Positions 56,437 to 64,000 of a DNA stretch of 64,000 nt are shown one piece after another (positions within the stretch are counted from its first letter, which is position 1; the number at the start of each line of letters is the position of its first letter). Origin of the DNA: Synechococcus sp. BL107. Its GTDB lineage: Bacteria; Cyanobacteriota; Cyanobacteriia; PCC-6307; Cyanobiaceae. The position numbers were made by a program, and so were the translations under genes. Under the pieces are notes generated by a model. It had not been told where the DNA came from. It worked only from the letters and a program-made list of their open reading frames with translations, and made no database searches. The stretch covers positions 8,616 through 72,615 of the forward strand of contig NZ_DS022298.1 of assembly GCF_000153805.1 (NCBI RefSeq). Reading direction: 5' to 3'.

Positions 56437-57056
56437 ATCGTTCCCGCTACGACAGCTATGACCGCCCCACAGGTGGAGGAAGGTATGAGCGCGGCGGCTA
56501 CGACGATCGGCGCAGTAGTAGTCGCGGAAGCCGACCCCCAGGACCACCGCCAGAAGGCGGCGGACCGGATTTCAATTTCAGCTCACGCACCGTGGCGGTG
56601 CTAGCGGGCGTGCTTGTGGTAGGTATCGGTATAGGGAGTGCCGTCACAAGCACTACTCAAGGAGATCAAGGCAATATCGCTAGTTCTCAGCAACTTGATA
56701 TGGCCGTGCCAGACCCGGAGTTCTGTCGGCAATGGGGAGCAAGCGCTTTTGTGATGGATATCGAGATGTACACAACACTGAATCCTTCCAGCAGCTTTGT
56801 CACCCAGCCAACCCTTCAGCCAGGCTGCGTCATTCGTCGGGAAAACTGGTCTGTGCTGCGCAAAGAGGGCGCCATCACAGGGGATCAGGAACGGGAATGC
56901 AAGCAAAGGATGAACACCTTTGCCTACATCGGCTCAGTACGAGATAAACCCGTGGTGCGCTGCGTTTATCAAACAGACATCTCGCAAAATCGCTTCCTCA
57001 CGAAAGGGATCGCCGACGACACCGTGGGCATCACACCGGAAGCGGATCAGTTCTGA
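56433..57056 (+). CDS. DUF3172 membrane-anchored protein
   Basis: 207 aa, GTG start (GTGA overlap). A disordered Arg/Gly/Tyr-rich N-terminus (about 1-45, [20 protein letters not shown]) precedes one membrane segment ([18 protein letters not shown], about 53-70) and a soluble domain with [20 protein letters not shown] and [17 protein letters not shown]. This layout is the cyanobacterial DUF3172 family; function unknown. Coupling to ndhM may hint at a thylakoid role. Convergent with rbcR (10-bp overlap). Confidence 0.88.
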   Translation: MNRSRYDSYDRPTGGGRYERGGYDDRRSSSRGSRPPGPPPEGGGPDFNFSSRTVAVLAGVLVVGIGIGSAVTSTTQGDQGNIASSQQLDMAVPDPEFCRQWGASAFVMDIEMYTTLNPSSSFVTQPTLQPGCVIRRENWSVLRKEGAITGDQERECKQRMNTFAYIGSVRDKPVVRCVYQTDISQNRFLTKGIADDTVGITPEADQF

Positions 57057-58042
57057 GCCAGTTGATCGGCTGATAGATGCGGCACCGCTGGCGTCGCTCC
57101 TTTTTGTCGGATCGGACTGTCCGGGCTAGCAAAAACCGGCAGCACATCTTGGCGGAACGCAGCGGACGCCCTCGAGCAGTACCGCGCTGGATGGGTGATC
57201 AATTTCAACTGCCGCTTCACCTGCAAGTCAGCCACTTGGGGGCGATGGATCGTGCCTGCAGCGAGCTCACGATCAATCGATACAACAGGCACAAAGGCTG
57301 CTCCCAATCCGGCTTGCACCGCGTTTTTAATCGCCTCGAGGGAGTTGAGCTCCATCTCGATGCGCAAACGCTGTACATCAAGCCCAGAGCGGGCAAGCAA
57401 TTGGTCCACCATTTTTCGCGTGGTGGATTGGGCATCCAAGCAAACAAACCCAAGTCGGTAGAGATCTTCCTTTGTGAGCTCGGTGAGACGGGCCAACGGG
57501 TGCTTGACCGGAAGCACCAGAGCAAGTTCATCACTGGCATACGGCACCACCTGCAGAAGCTCGTTCAGCTCCGGCGGCAATTCCCCGCCAATGATGGCCA
57601 GATCAATCTGGCCATTCGCCACACTCCAACCGGTTCGTCGGGTGCTGTGCACTTGAAGCTGAACGGCCACGTCTGGATATTTCTGCCTGAATAATCCGAT
57701 CATCCGCGGCATCAAATAGGTGCCGGTGGTTTGACTCGCTCCAACAATCAACGATCCGCCCTTGAGGTTGTGAAGGTCATCCAGCGCACGGCAAGCTTCT
57801 GCGCACTGGCTGAGGATGCGATCGCAATAACTCAAGAGAAGATGACCCGCTTCGGTGAGTTGCGCTTTCCGGCCACCGCGATCGAAGAGGGATACCTCGA
57901 GTTGTTTCTCGAGATTTTGAATCTGAAGACTGACGGCAGGCTGCGTGACATAGAGGCCGTCGGCGGCCTTCTTAAAGCTTCCCTCACTCACGATCGCGCG
58001 CAGGATGCGGAGCTGATCAAGGGTGAACGGCAGATCAGCCAC
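57047..58042 (-). CDS. rbcR: LysR-type regulator RbcR (Ycf30)
   Basis: 331 aa. N-terminal winged helix [20 protein letters not shown] and [20 protein letters not shown], linker helix, and a two-lobed effector domain starting [20 protein letters not shown]. This is the RbcR/Ycf30 group that regulates carbon-fixation genes in cyanobacteria and red plastids, close to CmpR and NdhR. The adjacent ndhF/ndhD genes fit a CO2-responsive neighbourhood. Divergent from the NnrU-like gene (80 bp). Confidence 0.9.
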   Translation of the reverse strand: MADLPFTLDQLRILRAIVSEGSFKKAADGLYVTQPAVSLQIQNLEKQLEVSLFDRGGRKAQLTEAGHLLLSYCDRILSQCAEACRALDDLHNLKGGSLIVGASQTTGTYLMPRMIGLFRQKYPDVAVQLQVHSTRRTGWSVANGQIDLAIIGGELPPELNELLQVVPYASDELALVLPVKHPLARLTELTKEDLYRLGFVCLDAQSTTRKMVDQLLARSGLDVQRLRIEMELNSLEAIKNAVQAGLGAAFVPVVSIDRELAAGTIHRPQVADLQVKRQLKLITHPARYCSRASAAFRQDVLPVFASPDSPIRQKGATPAVPHLSADQLAQN

Positions 58043-58122
58043 CGCGATACACCCGTCGGAAAAACCGAAATCTAAGCCCGGGATGACAGACCGCCAGAAT
58101 CACGGCCTAACGAGGCCCCTCC

Positions 58123-58854
58123 ATGGCAACCACTCACCACAGCAGCTTGGTCATGCTGGTGTTGCTGGTGCTCTTCGCGGTGATACACAGCGGAGGCGCC
58201 GCCCTGCGCATTCGAGCTGAAGCCGTCATCGGAGCACGAGCGTGGCGTTTGATCTTTGCAGCCGTCAGCATCCCTTCGGCGGTGGTGGTGATTGGCTGGT
58301 TTCTGGCCCATCGTTACGACGGTCTCCGACTTTGGAACCTGCAGGGCGTCCCTGGGATGGTGCCCATGGTGTGGATTGGCACCGCGATCAGTTTTCTATT
58401 CCTCTATCCAGCCACTTACAACCTGTTGGAAATCCCTGCAGTGTTGAAACCTCAGGTGCGCCTTTACGCCACAGGAATCATCAGAATCAGCCGGCATCCC
58501 CAGGCAGTTGGGCAAATCCTGTGGTGTTTCACCCATGCACTCTGGATTGGCAGCAGTTTCATGCTGGTGACCTGCGCAGGACTCATTGCCCACCACCTGT
58601 TCGCGGTTTGGCATGGGGATCGCCGCTTGAAGTTGCGCTTTGGAGATGCCTTTGATGAACTCAAAAACTCCACTTCATCGATGCCTTTTGTTGCGGTGCT
58701 CGATGGGCGACAAAAACTGGATTGGCGCGAGTTTGTCCGTCCAGCACAACTGGGAATTGCCATCGCAGTAGGCGTGTTTTGGTGGGCCCATCGCTTTATT
58801 CCCCAAGCCGGCGCATTGGTGCGCAACTCCGCACTCGAGTCTCTGTTCAGCTGA
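58123..58854 (+). CDS. NnrU family membrane protein, possible zeta-carotene isomerase (Z-ISO)
   Basis: 243 aa, about six membrane helices. FAVIHSGGAALRIRAEAVIG, GARAWRLIFAAVSIP and AHRYDGLRLWNLQG match what I recall of the plant Z-ISO and cyanobacterial NnrU family, in which conserved His residues bind haem. Z-ISO isomerises 9,15,9'-tri-cis-zeta-carotene between the PDS and ZDS steps. crtB, crtP and crtQ are all in this window, though not adjacent. The family assignment is firm; the isomerase role is inference. Confidence 0.8.
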   Translation: MATTHHSSLVMLVLLVLFAVIHSGGAALRIRAEAVIGARAWRLIFAAVSIPSAVVVIGWFLAHRYDGLRLWNLQGVPGMVPMVWIGTAISFLFLYPATYNLLEIPAVLKPQVRLYATGIIRISRHPQAVGQILWCFTHALWIGSSFMLVTCAGLIAHHLFAVWHGDRRLKLRFGDAFDELKNSTSSMPFVAVLDGRQKLDWREFVRPAQLGIAIAVGVFWWAHRFIPQAGALVRNSALESLFS

Positions 58855-58887
58855 GCTGCCTACACTCATTCCAATTGGTTGAAGTGG

Positions 58888-60897
58888 ATGCCCTCGGCAG
58901 CGGAACTCGCCTGGCTAATTCCTGTTCTTCCCCTTTTTGGGGCTCTAATTACAGGGCTTGGGCTGATCAGCTTCAACCGGACGGTGAATCGGTTGCGCAA
59001 ACCCGTTGCGCTGCTGCTCATCACATGCGTTGGGGCAGCCGCCGTGTTGAGTTACGCCATCCTGGCAAGTCAACTAGCCGGTTCTCCGCCGGTTGAACAT
59101 CTATTCGTCTGGGCCAGTGCGGGCGACTTCACATTGCCCATGGGCTATGTCGTTGACCCATTGGGCGCAGTGATGTTGTCACTGGTCACCACCATTGCCC
59201 TGTTGGTGATGGTGTATTCCCACGGATATATGGCCCACGACAAGGGCTACGTTCGATTTTTCACCTATCTCGCCCTTTTCAGCAGCTCGATGCTCGGGCT
59301 GATTATTAGTCCCAACCTGCTCGAGATTTATGTGTTCTGGGAGCTGGTGGGGATGTGTTCCTATCTGCTTGTTGGTTTCTGGTACGACAGAGACGGCGCG
59401 GCCCACGCGGCCCAAAAAGCATTCGTGGTGAACCGCGTTGGCGACTTTGGGCTTCTTCTCGGAATCCTGGGCCTCTTTTGGGCCACCGGAAGCTTTGATT
59501 TCCAAGGCATTGCCGATGGTTTGCAGCAAGGACTAGCCGATGGCAGCGTCGCGCCATGGGCTGCACTACTGCTCTGCCTCCTGGTGTTTATGGGCCCAAT
59601 GGCGAAATCGGCCCAATTCCCCCTCCACGTTTGGCTGCCCGATGCCATGGAAGGGCCAACGCCCATTTCGGCTCTCATTCACGCCGCAACGATGGTGGCG
59701 GCAGGGGTGTTCCTCGTCGCGCGGTTGGATCCGCTTTACACCCAATTCCCGGTTGTTCAAACGGTCATTGCAGTGGTTGGAACAATCACTTGCTTCCTTG
59801 GGGCCTCGATCGCCCTAACCCAGATGGACCTGAAAAAAGGTTTGGCCTACAGCACCGTGTCGCAACTCGGGTACATGATGCTGGCCATGGGGTGCGGTGC
59901 TCCGGTTGCCGGAATGTTCCATCTGGTGACGCACGCGTTTTTCAAAGCCATGCTCTTTTTGGGCTCGGGGTCTGTCATTCATGCCATGGAAGAGGTGGTG
60001 GGCCACGAACCCGTCTTGGCTCAGGACATGCGTCTCATGGGTGGCTTGCGCCAAAAGATGCCGATTACCGCCATCACCTTTTTTATCGGTTGCATCGCGA
60101 TCAGCGGGATCCCTCCCTTGGCAGGCTTTTGGAGCAAAGATGAAATCCTTGGCCAAGCCTTCAATGCCTTCCCTGTGCTGTGGCTTGTGGGGTTCCTCAC
60201 CGCCGGCATGACGGCCTTCTACATGTTCCGGCTTTATTTCCTCACCTTTGAAGGAGAGTTCCGTGGCAACGACAAGGCGATGCAAACATCGCTGCTTGCC
60301 GCCGTCGGAAAAGAAAACAAGGAGCATGGCGACCACGCCACCAGCGTTCATGAGTCGGCCTGGCCAATGACAGTCCCCCTTGCTGTTTTGGCTGTTCCAT
60401 CCGTGCTGATTGGTTTGCTGGGAACGCCTTGGAACAGTCGCTTTGCGGGTTTATTGAACCCTGAAGAAGCAGCGGAAATGGCCGAACATTTCAGCTGGGC
60501 GGAGTTCCTACCTCTCGCAGGGGCCTCAGTTGCCATTTCACTGGTGGGCATCACCCTTGCCGTTCTCGCATACGCCCTGCGCCGGATCGATCTAGGTCAG
60601 CTGGTCGCTGGTCGCTTCCCCACGATCAACGCCTTCCTTGCGAACAAGTGGTACCTCGATTCGATCAACGAAAAATTATTTGTTCGCGGTAGCCGGAAGC
60701 TCGCTAGAGAGGTACTTGAGGTGGACGCGAAGGTGGTGGATGGGGTGGTGAACCTCACCGGTTTGCTCACCCTCGGTAGCGGAGAAGGCTTGAAATACCT
60801 GGAAACTGGCCGTGCTCAGTTTTATGCCCTGATCGTGTTTGGCGGCGTCATTGCGATGGTTGTTTTGTTCGGTGTGATCGGCGGACCGATCAGCTGA
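58888..60897 (+). CDS. ndhF: NDH-1 subunit 5 (NdhF1)
   Basis: 669 aa from MPSAAELAWLIPVLPLFGAL; a TTG at 58879 is possible. Proton-pumping antiporter-like subunit of the thylakoid NDH-1 complex with about 16 helices. WELVGMCSYLLVGFW, FPLHVWLPDAMEGPTPISAL (the quinone/pump motif) and LIHAATMVAAGVFL are diagnostic. The NdhF1 form is for respiratory/cyclic NDH-1L. Followed by ndhD after 90 bp. Confidence 0.95.
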   Translation: MPSAAELAWLIPVLPLFGALITGLGLISFNRTVNRLRKPVALLLITCVGAAAVLSYAILASQLAGSPPVEHLFVWASAGDFTLPMGYVVDPLGAVMLSLVTTIALLVMVYSHGYMAHDKGYVRFFTYLALFSSSMLGLIISPNLLEIYVFWELVGMCSYLLVGFWYDRDGAAHAAQKAFVVNRVGDFGLLLGILGLFWATGSFDFQGIADGLQQGLADGSVAPWAALLLCLLVFMGPMAKSAQFPLHVWLPDAMEGPTPISALIHAATMVAAGVFLVARLDPLYTQFPVVQTVIAVVGTITCFLGASIALTQMDLKKGLAYSTVSQLGYMMLAMGCGAPVAGMFHLVTHAFFKAMLFLGSGSVIHAMEEVVGHEPVLAQDMRLMGGLRQKMPITAITFFIGCIAISGIPPLAGFWSKDEILGQAFNAFPVLWLVGFLTAGMTAFYMFRLYFLTFEGEFRGNDKAMQTSLLAAVGKENKEHGDHATSVHESAWPMTVPLAVLAVPSVLIGLLGTPWNSRFAGLLNPEEAAEMAEHFSWAEFLPLAGASVAISLVGITLAVLAYALRRIDLGQLVAGRFPTINAFLANKWYLDSINEKLFVRGSRKLAREVLEVDAKVVDGVVNLTGLLTLGSGEGLKYLETGRAQFYALIVFGGVIAMVVLFGVIGGPIS

Positions 60898-60911
60898 TCA
60901 AGAACGGCATG

Positions 60912-60941
60912 TGTGTCATCGCCTATCGAGGTGATGACACA
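60912..60941 (+). promoter_or_regulatory. Hairpin between ndhF and ndhD
   Basis: TGTGTCATCGCC and GGTGATGACACA form a 12-pair stem (one G-U) with a 6-nt loop, 15 bp after the ndhF stop. No U-tract follows, so it is more likely an mRNA stabiliser or processing site than a terminator. Confidence 0.6.
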
Positions 60942-60987
60942 GGCCCAGTGATTTCTACGATCCAGCCAGTGGAGAGCTGGGTAGTTC

Positions 60988-62634
60988 GTGATCGAGTTTG
61001 CAGTCGCCGGGCTGAGCGACCCCGTGCAAGCGACAGTTCCTTGGTTGAGCCTGTCGATTTTGGTGCCCATTGGCGGAGCGCTGCTCATCCCTTTCATCCC
61101 CGACCAGGGGGAAGGCAAGCAAATTCGCTGGTATGCCCTGATCGTCACCCTGATCACCTTTCTGATCACGGTTGCGGGGTATCTGACGGGTTATGACCCC
61201 AGCCTGAGCGGTCTGCAGCTCTTTGAACGCGTCAGTTGGTTGCCAGAGATCGGCCTGACCTGGACCGTCGGAGCCGACGGGCTATCGATGCCCCTCATCC
61301 TGCTAACGAGCTTCATCACCAGCCTTGCTTGCTTAGCGGCCTGGCCGGTGACGTTCAAACCGCGCTTGTTCTTTTTCCTGCTTCTGGCCATGGATGGCGG
61401 CCAAATCGCCGTTTTTGCCGTGCAAGACATGCTGCTTTTCTTCTTGGCATGGGAGCTGGAACTTCTCCCGGTTTATCTGCTACTTGCCATCTGGGGCGGC
61501 AAAAAACGCCAATATGCGGCCACCAAATTCATTCTCTACACCGCAGGAAGTTCCCTGTTCATCCTCTTGGCTGCTCTTGCCATGGGCTTTTTCGGAGGAG
61601 GAACGCCAAGCTTCGAATACACAGCACTGGCAGCGAAAGATTTTGGCAGTGGCTTCCAGTTGCTTTGTTACGCGGGACTACTCATCGCCTTCGGAGTCAA
61701 GCTGCCGATTGTGCCCCTGCATACCTGGCTACCGGATGCCCATGGAGAAGCCACAGCGCCCGTACACATGCTGCTGGCTGGCATCCTTCTGAAGATGGGT
61801 GGCTACGCCCTACTGCGATTCAACTGTGAGCTACTGCCAGCTGCCCATGCCCAGTTCGCACCACTGCTCATCGTTTTAGGAGTGGTGAATATCATTTATG
61901 CCGCCCTCACATCCTTCGCCCAGCGCAATCTCAAACGGAAAATTGCCTATAGCTCAATCAGCCATATGGGCTTTGTGTTGATTGGCATCGGCAGCTTCAG
62001 TGTTCTTGGAAGCAGCGGCGCGATGTTGCAGATGATCAGCCATGGGTTGATCGGTGCCAGCCTGTTCTTCCTCGTCGGAGCGACCTACGACCGCACCCAC
62101 ACGTTGCTACTGGATGAGATGGGCGGCATTGGCCAAAAAATGCGAATCATGTTCGCCCTTTGGACCGTTTGCGCCCTTGCCTCCCTTGCCCTGCCAGGGA
62201 TGAGCGGTTTCGTCAGCGAGCTGATGATTTTTGCAGGGTTCGCAACCGACGAGGCCTACACCCTTCCTTTCCGCGTGGTGATTTGCGGCCTAGCCGCTGT
62301 GGGCGTTGTTCTCACACCCGTTTACCTGCTCTCGATGCTGCGTGAAATCTTCTTTGGAAAAGAGAAAGCTGAACTGGTTTCCCACACCAACCTGGTAGAT
62401 GCCGAGCCTCGCGAGGTCTACATCATTGGCTGCTTGCTGGTTCCGATTATCGGCATCGGTTTGTATCCACGCCTGATGACCGATAGCTTCAGCAGCTCCA
62501 TCGAAGCTTTGGTGAGCCGTGATGTGACCGCTATGGAGCAACTCACGAAACCCACCGCCCCTTTAATTCGAGGTCAATCAGCGGTTCCAGCCATCTTGCG
62601 CGCTCCGAACCTCGGCACGCCAACTCCTAAGTGA
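60988..62634 (+). CDS. ndhD: NDH-1 subunit 4 (NdhD1)
   Basis: 548 aa, GTG start. Antiporter-like pump subunit of NDH-1: [20 protein letters not shown] (key Glu in helix 5), [20 protein letters not shown], and [20 protein letters not shown] are typical of chain 4. Pairing with ndhF is the NdhF1/NdhD1 arrangement of the NDH-1L complex used in respiration and cyclic electron flow. Confidence 0.95.
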   Translation: MIEFAVAGLSDPVQATVPWLSLSILVPIGGALLIPFIPDQGEGKQIRWYALIVTLITFLITVAGYLTGYDPSLSGLQLFERVSWLPEIGLTWTVGADGLSMPLILLTSFITSLACLAAWPVTFKPRLFFFLLLAMDGGQIAVFAVQDMLLFFLAWELELLPVYLLLAIWGGKKRQYAATKFILYTAGSSLFILLAALAMGFFGGGTPSFEYTALAAKDFGSGFQLLCYAGLLIAFGVKLPIVPLHTWLPDAHGEATAPVHMLLAGILLKMGGYALLRFNCELLPAAHAQFAPLLIVLGVVNIIYAALTSFAQRNLKRKIAYSSISHMGFVLIGIGSFSVLGSSGAMLQMISHGLIGASLFFLVGATYDRTHTLLLDEMGGIGQKMRIMFALWTVCALASLALPGMSGFVSELMIFAGFATDEAYTLPFRVVICGLAAVGVVLTPVYLLSMLREIFFGKEKAELVSHTNLVDAEPREVYIIGCLLVPIIGIGLYPRLMTDSFSSSIEALVSRDVTAMEQLTKPTAPLIRGQSAVPAILRAPNLGTPTPK

Positions 62635-62698
62635 CGTATCGATGCGGTGGCCTTATCGCTGGAACTTCTTAAGTTCGTTCGGCCGAGACGCCACATCC

Positions 62699-63070
62699 AT
62701 GCGCCAGATCAATTTCGGACTGATCTTCGTTTTCGGGCTGATCACCGTGTTTTTCACCCTTGAAAACACAGCTCCCACCACTGTTCATGTCTTACCAGGG
62801 ATGCAATACACCCTGCCTTTGGCCGGTCTGTTGCTGATGGTCGCCGGGATCGGTGCCGTATCCGCTTGGTTTTTCGCCACATGGACGGGGATGTTGAACA
62901 ACGTTGATCAGCTGAGCAAAGCCACTGAATTTGAAGCTCAACAGGTTCGCATTCAAGAGCTGGAAACCGATCTCAATCGATATCGTTCCACGGTCGAGAC
63001 GCAGCTCGGTCTGCTCCCCGCCACCACCGTGAGCAGCAGCGAAGCTGACACACCAACAGGAGACACCTGA
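62699..63070 (+). CDS. LapA/DUF1049-like small membrane protein
   Basis: 123 aa from the ATG at 62699; an ATG at 62642 adds 19 residues. Two membrane segments (FGLIFVFGLITVFFTLENTA and LAGLLLMVAGIGAVSAWFFA) and a cytoplasmic coiled coil (QQVRIQELETDLNRYRST) match LapA-domain proteins, which in E. coli tether LPS-assembly factors. The cyanobacterial role is unknown. It lies between ndhD and scpA on the same strand. Confidence 0.8.
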   Translation: MRQINFGLIFVFGLITVFFTLENTAPTTVHVLPGMQYTLPLAGLLLMVAGIGAVSAWFFATWTGMLNNVDQLSKATEFEAQQVRIQELETDLNRYRSTVETQLGLLPATTVSSSEADTPTGDT

Positions 63071-63140
63071 AGGAGATCGTCATGCAGGGCTAGCCGAGCA
63101 GCGATGGGATCGATACCTTTCGCCTAGTGAAGGGGTTCCA

Positions 63141-64000
63141 TTGCATCAGGCGGTCCCCAACGACGGTGCTGATGCCGGTGCCCGCCTCGCGATCCGTCTT
63201 CTTCAAGATGCTGCCGAGCGGGGCGATCTGGATCCTTGGGATGTGGATGTGATTGCCGTCGTCGACGGCTTTCTTGATCAACTCAGGCAACGCATTGAAG
63301 TGCCGCGTCAAATCGCAGCGGCTTTGGCGGGACGCGGTGGCAGCTATGAACGCGATCTTGCAGAAAGCAGCGAAGCCTTCCTGGCCGCCTCAGTGCTCGT
63401 AGGCCTGAAAGCAGAAGTTCTAGAAGCGAGCATGCTTCCACCGCCCCCAGACGTGGAGGAGTATTTCGAGGGCGACTTTGATGATCAGGGATGGCTGGAT
63501 CCCAGCTTCGATTTACCCCGACGACCTGAACGTCATCTCCTACGGCGTCCGGTGGCACCTCCACCGCTGAGGCGTCCAGTGACGCTCGGGGAACTCATTG
63601 AACAACTCGAGAGCATTGCCGGGCAGCTTGAATCCGATGAATTAGAGATGCGCCGCCGTCAACGGCGGAAACGGTTCAGCACCCGTGACGCCATCGCTCA
63701 GGTGGCCAACTTGGCGCACCGCGAAAAGTTACCGGAAACCACGGCCGCCCTCGGCGTGTTTCTGAATGGCTGGGAAGACGCCCTGGATTGGGTGGATTTT
63801 GAAGGCCTCGTTCAGCGCTGGGGCCAGGTGGCTGCAGCTGATCTGGATCAAGACAGGGTGGGCGTGTTCTGGGCCCTTCTATTTCTGTCCTCGCAAGGCA
63901 GTGTGGAGCTCGAACAATCGCAATGGCTGCACGGACCACTACGGCTCAAACGAATCCCCGCAGCTGGCATCCCAACGCAATTACCGATTAGCAGCCTCCA
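63141..64000 (+). CDS. scpA: Segregation and condensation protein A, 3' truncated by window
   Basis: Open frame to the window end (about 286 codons). ARLAIRLLQDAAERGDLDPW, DVDVIAVVDGFLDQLRQRIE and the ESSEAFLAASVLVGLKAEVL helix are the kleisin ScpA N-terminal domain that binds the SMC neck. SMC-ScpAB organises the chromosome. I chose TTG 63141, preceded by GAAGGGG at good spacing. The frame is open further upstream. A nearby ATG with AAGGAGATC at 63082 is in another frame and stops after three codons. Confidence 0.85.
   Translation, partial: MHQAVPNDGADAGARLAIRLLQDAAERGDLDPWDVDVIAVVDGFLDQLRQRIEVPRQIAAALAGRGGSYERDLAESSEAFLAASVLVGLKAEVLEASMLPPPPDVEEYFEGDFDDQGWLDPSFDLPRRPERHLLRRPVAPPPLRRPVTLGELIEQLESIAGQLESDELEMRRRQRRKRFSTRDAIAQVANLAHREKLPETTAALGVFLNGWEDALDWVDFEGLVQRWGQVAAADLDQDRVGVFWALLFLSSQGSVELEQSQWLHGPLRLKRIPAAGIPTQLPISSL

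Overview
The window is chromosomal DNA of a marine Synechococcus-type picocyanobacterium. Evidence: psbD, petL, ycf3, ycf33, ycf34, four NDH-1 genes (ndhO, ndhM, ndhF, ndhD), the plant-type carotenoid genes crtB, crtP and crtQ, the regulators rpaA, rpaB and rbcR, SLH/OprB porins and a UPF0367 gene. Packing is dense, with many 1-4 bp ATGA, GTGA or TTGA stop/start overlaps and frequent GTG or TTG starts. I see no rRNA, CRISPR array, insertion sequence or prophage. One tRNA gene (Asn) is present.

Layout. 0-12 kb: VKOR-thioredoxin oxidoreductase, rimO, an MFS exporter, petL, a RibD-C reductase, a two-domain PTPS/QueD protein, aroK, a CRR7-like protein, a GST, ycf33, rbfA and a GH3 glycosidase split by an in-frame stop. 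12-25 kb: GT2-TPR protein, hemD, the crtQ operon divergent from an IscA/SufA-type gene, an LpxB-like gene, a frameshifted Na+/H+ antiporter, ndhO, a GT39 protein, a J-domain protein and cysK. 25-34 kb is a cell-surface block: two tandem porins sharing an identical 465-bp 5' block, then DUF2079, GT39 and DUF2079 GT-C-like membrane proteins. 33.9-36.5 kb is an AT-richer islet of two uncharacterised membrane proteins and a 2OG-Fe(II) oxygenase-like gene, directly behind a stand-alone psbD. 37.5-46.5 kb: UPF0367, an ABC ATPase, tRNA-Asn, rpaA, copA-tmk-holB, ycf3, radA and rpaB. 46.5-50.5 kb is the lipid block plsX-fabH-fabD-plsC. 50-64 kb: tsaB and ycf34, CCA transferase, an RRM protein, crtB-crtP, ndhM, rbcR, an NnrU/Z-ISO-like gene, ndhF, ndhD, a LapA-like gene and the start of scpA.

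Functional links. crtB, crtP, crtQ and the NnrU-type protein could cover phytoene synthesis through both desaturases and the intermediate isomerisation. rpaA and rpaB, the two OmpR-type photosynthesis/clock regulators, lie about 6 kb apart. plsX, fabH, fabD and plsC form a fatty-acid/phospholipid initiation operon that starts inside rpaB.

The most notable observations are two genes broken by single-base events (GH3 nonsense codon, antiporter A7 homopolymer frameshift), the porin duplication with its intergenic palindrome, a 17-codon ORF with an exceptional Shine-Dalgarno sequence followed by two hairpins, and the islet behind psbD. I found no clearly novel multi-gene system. The islet and the micro-ORF are the best candidates for something undescribed.
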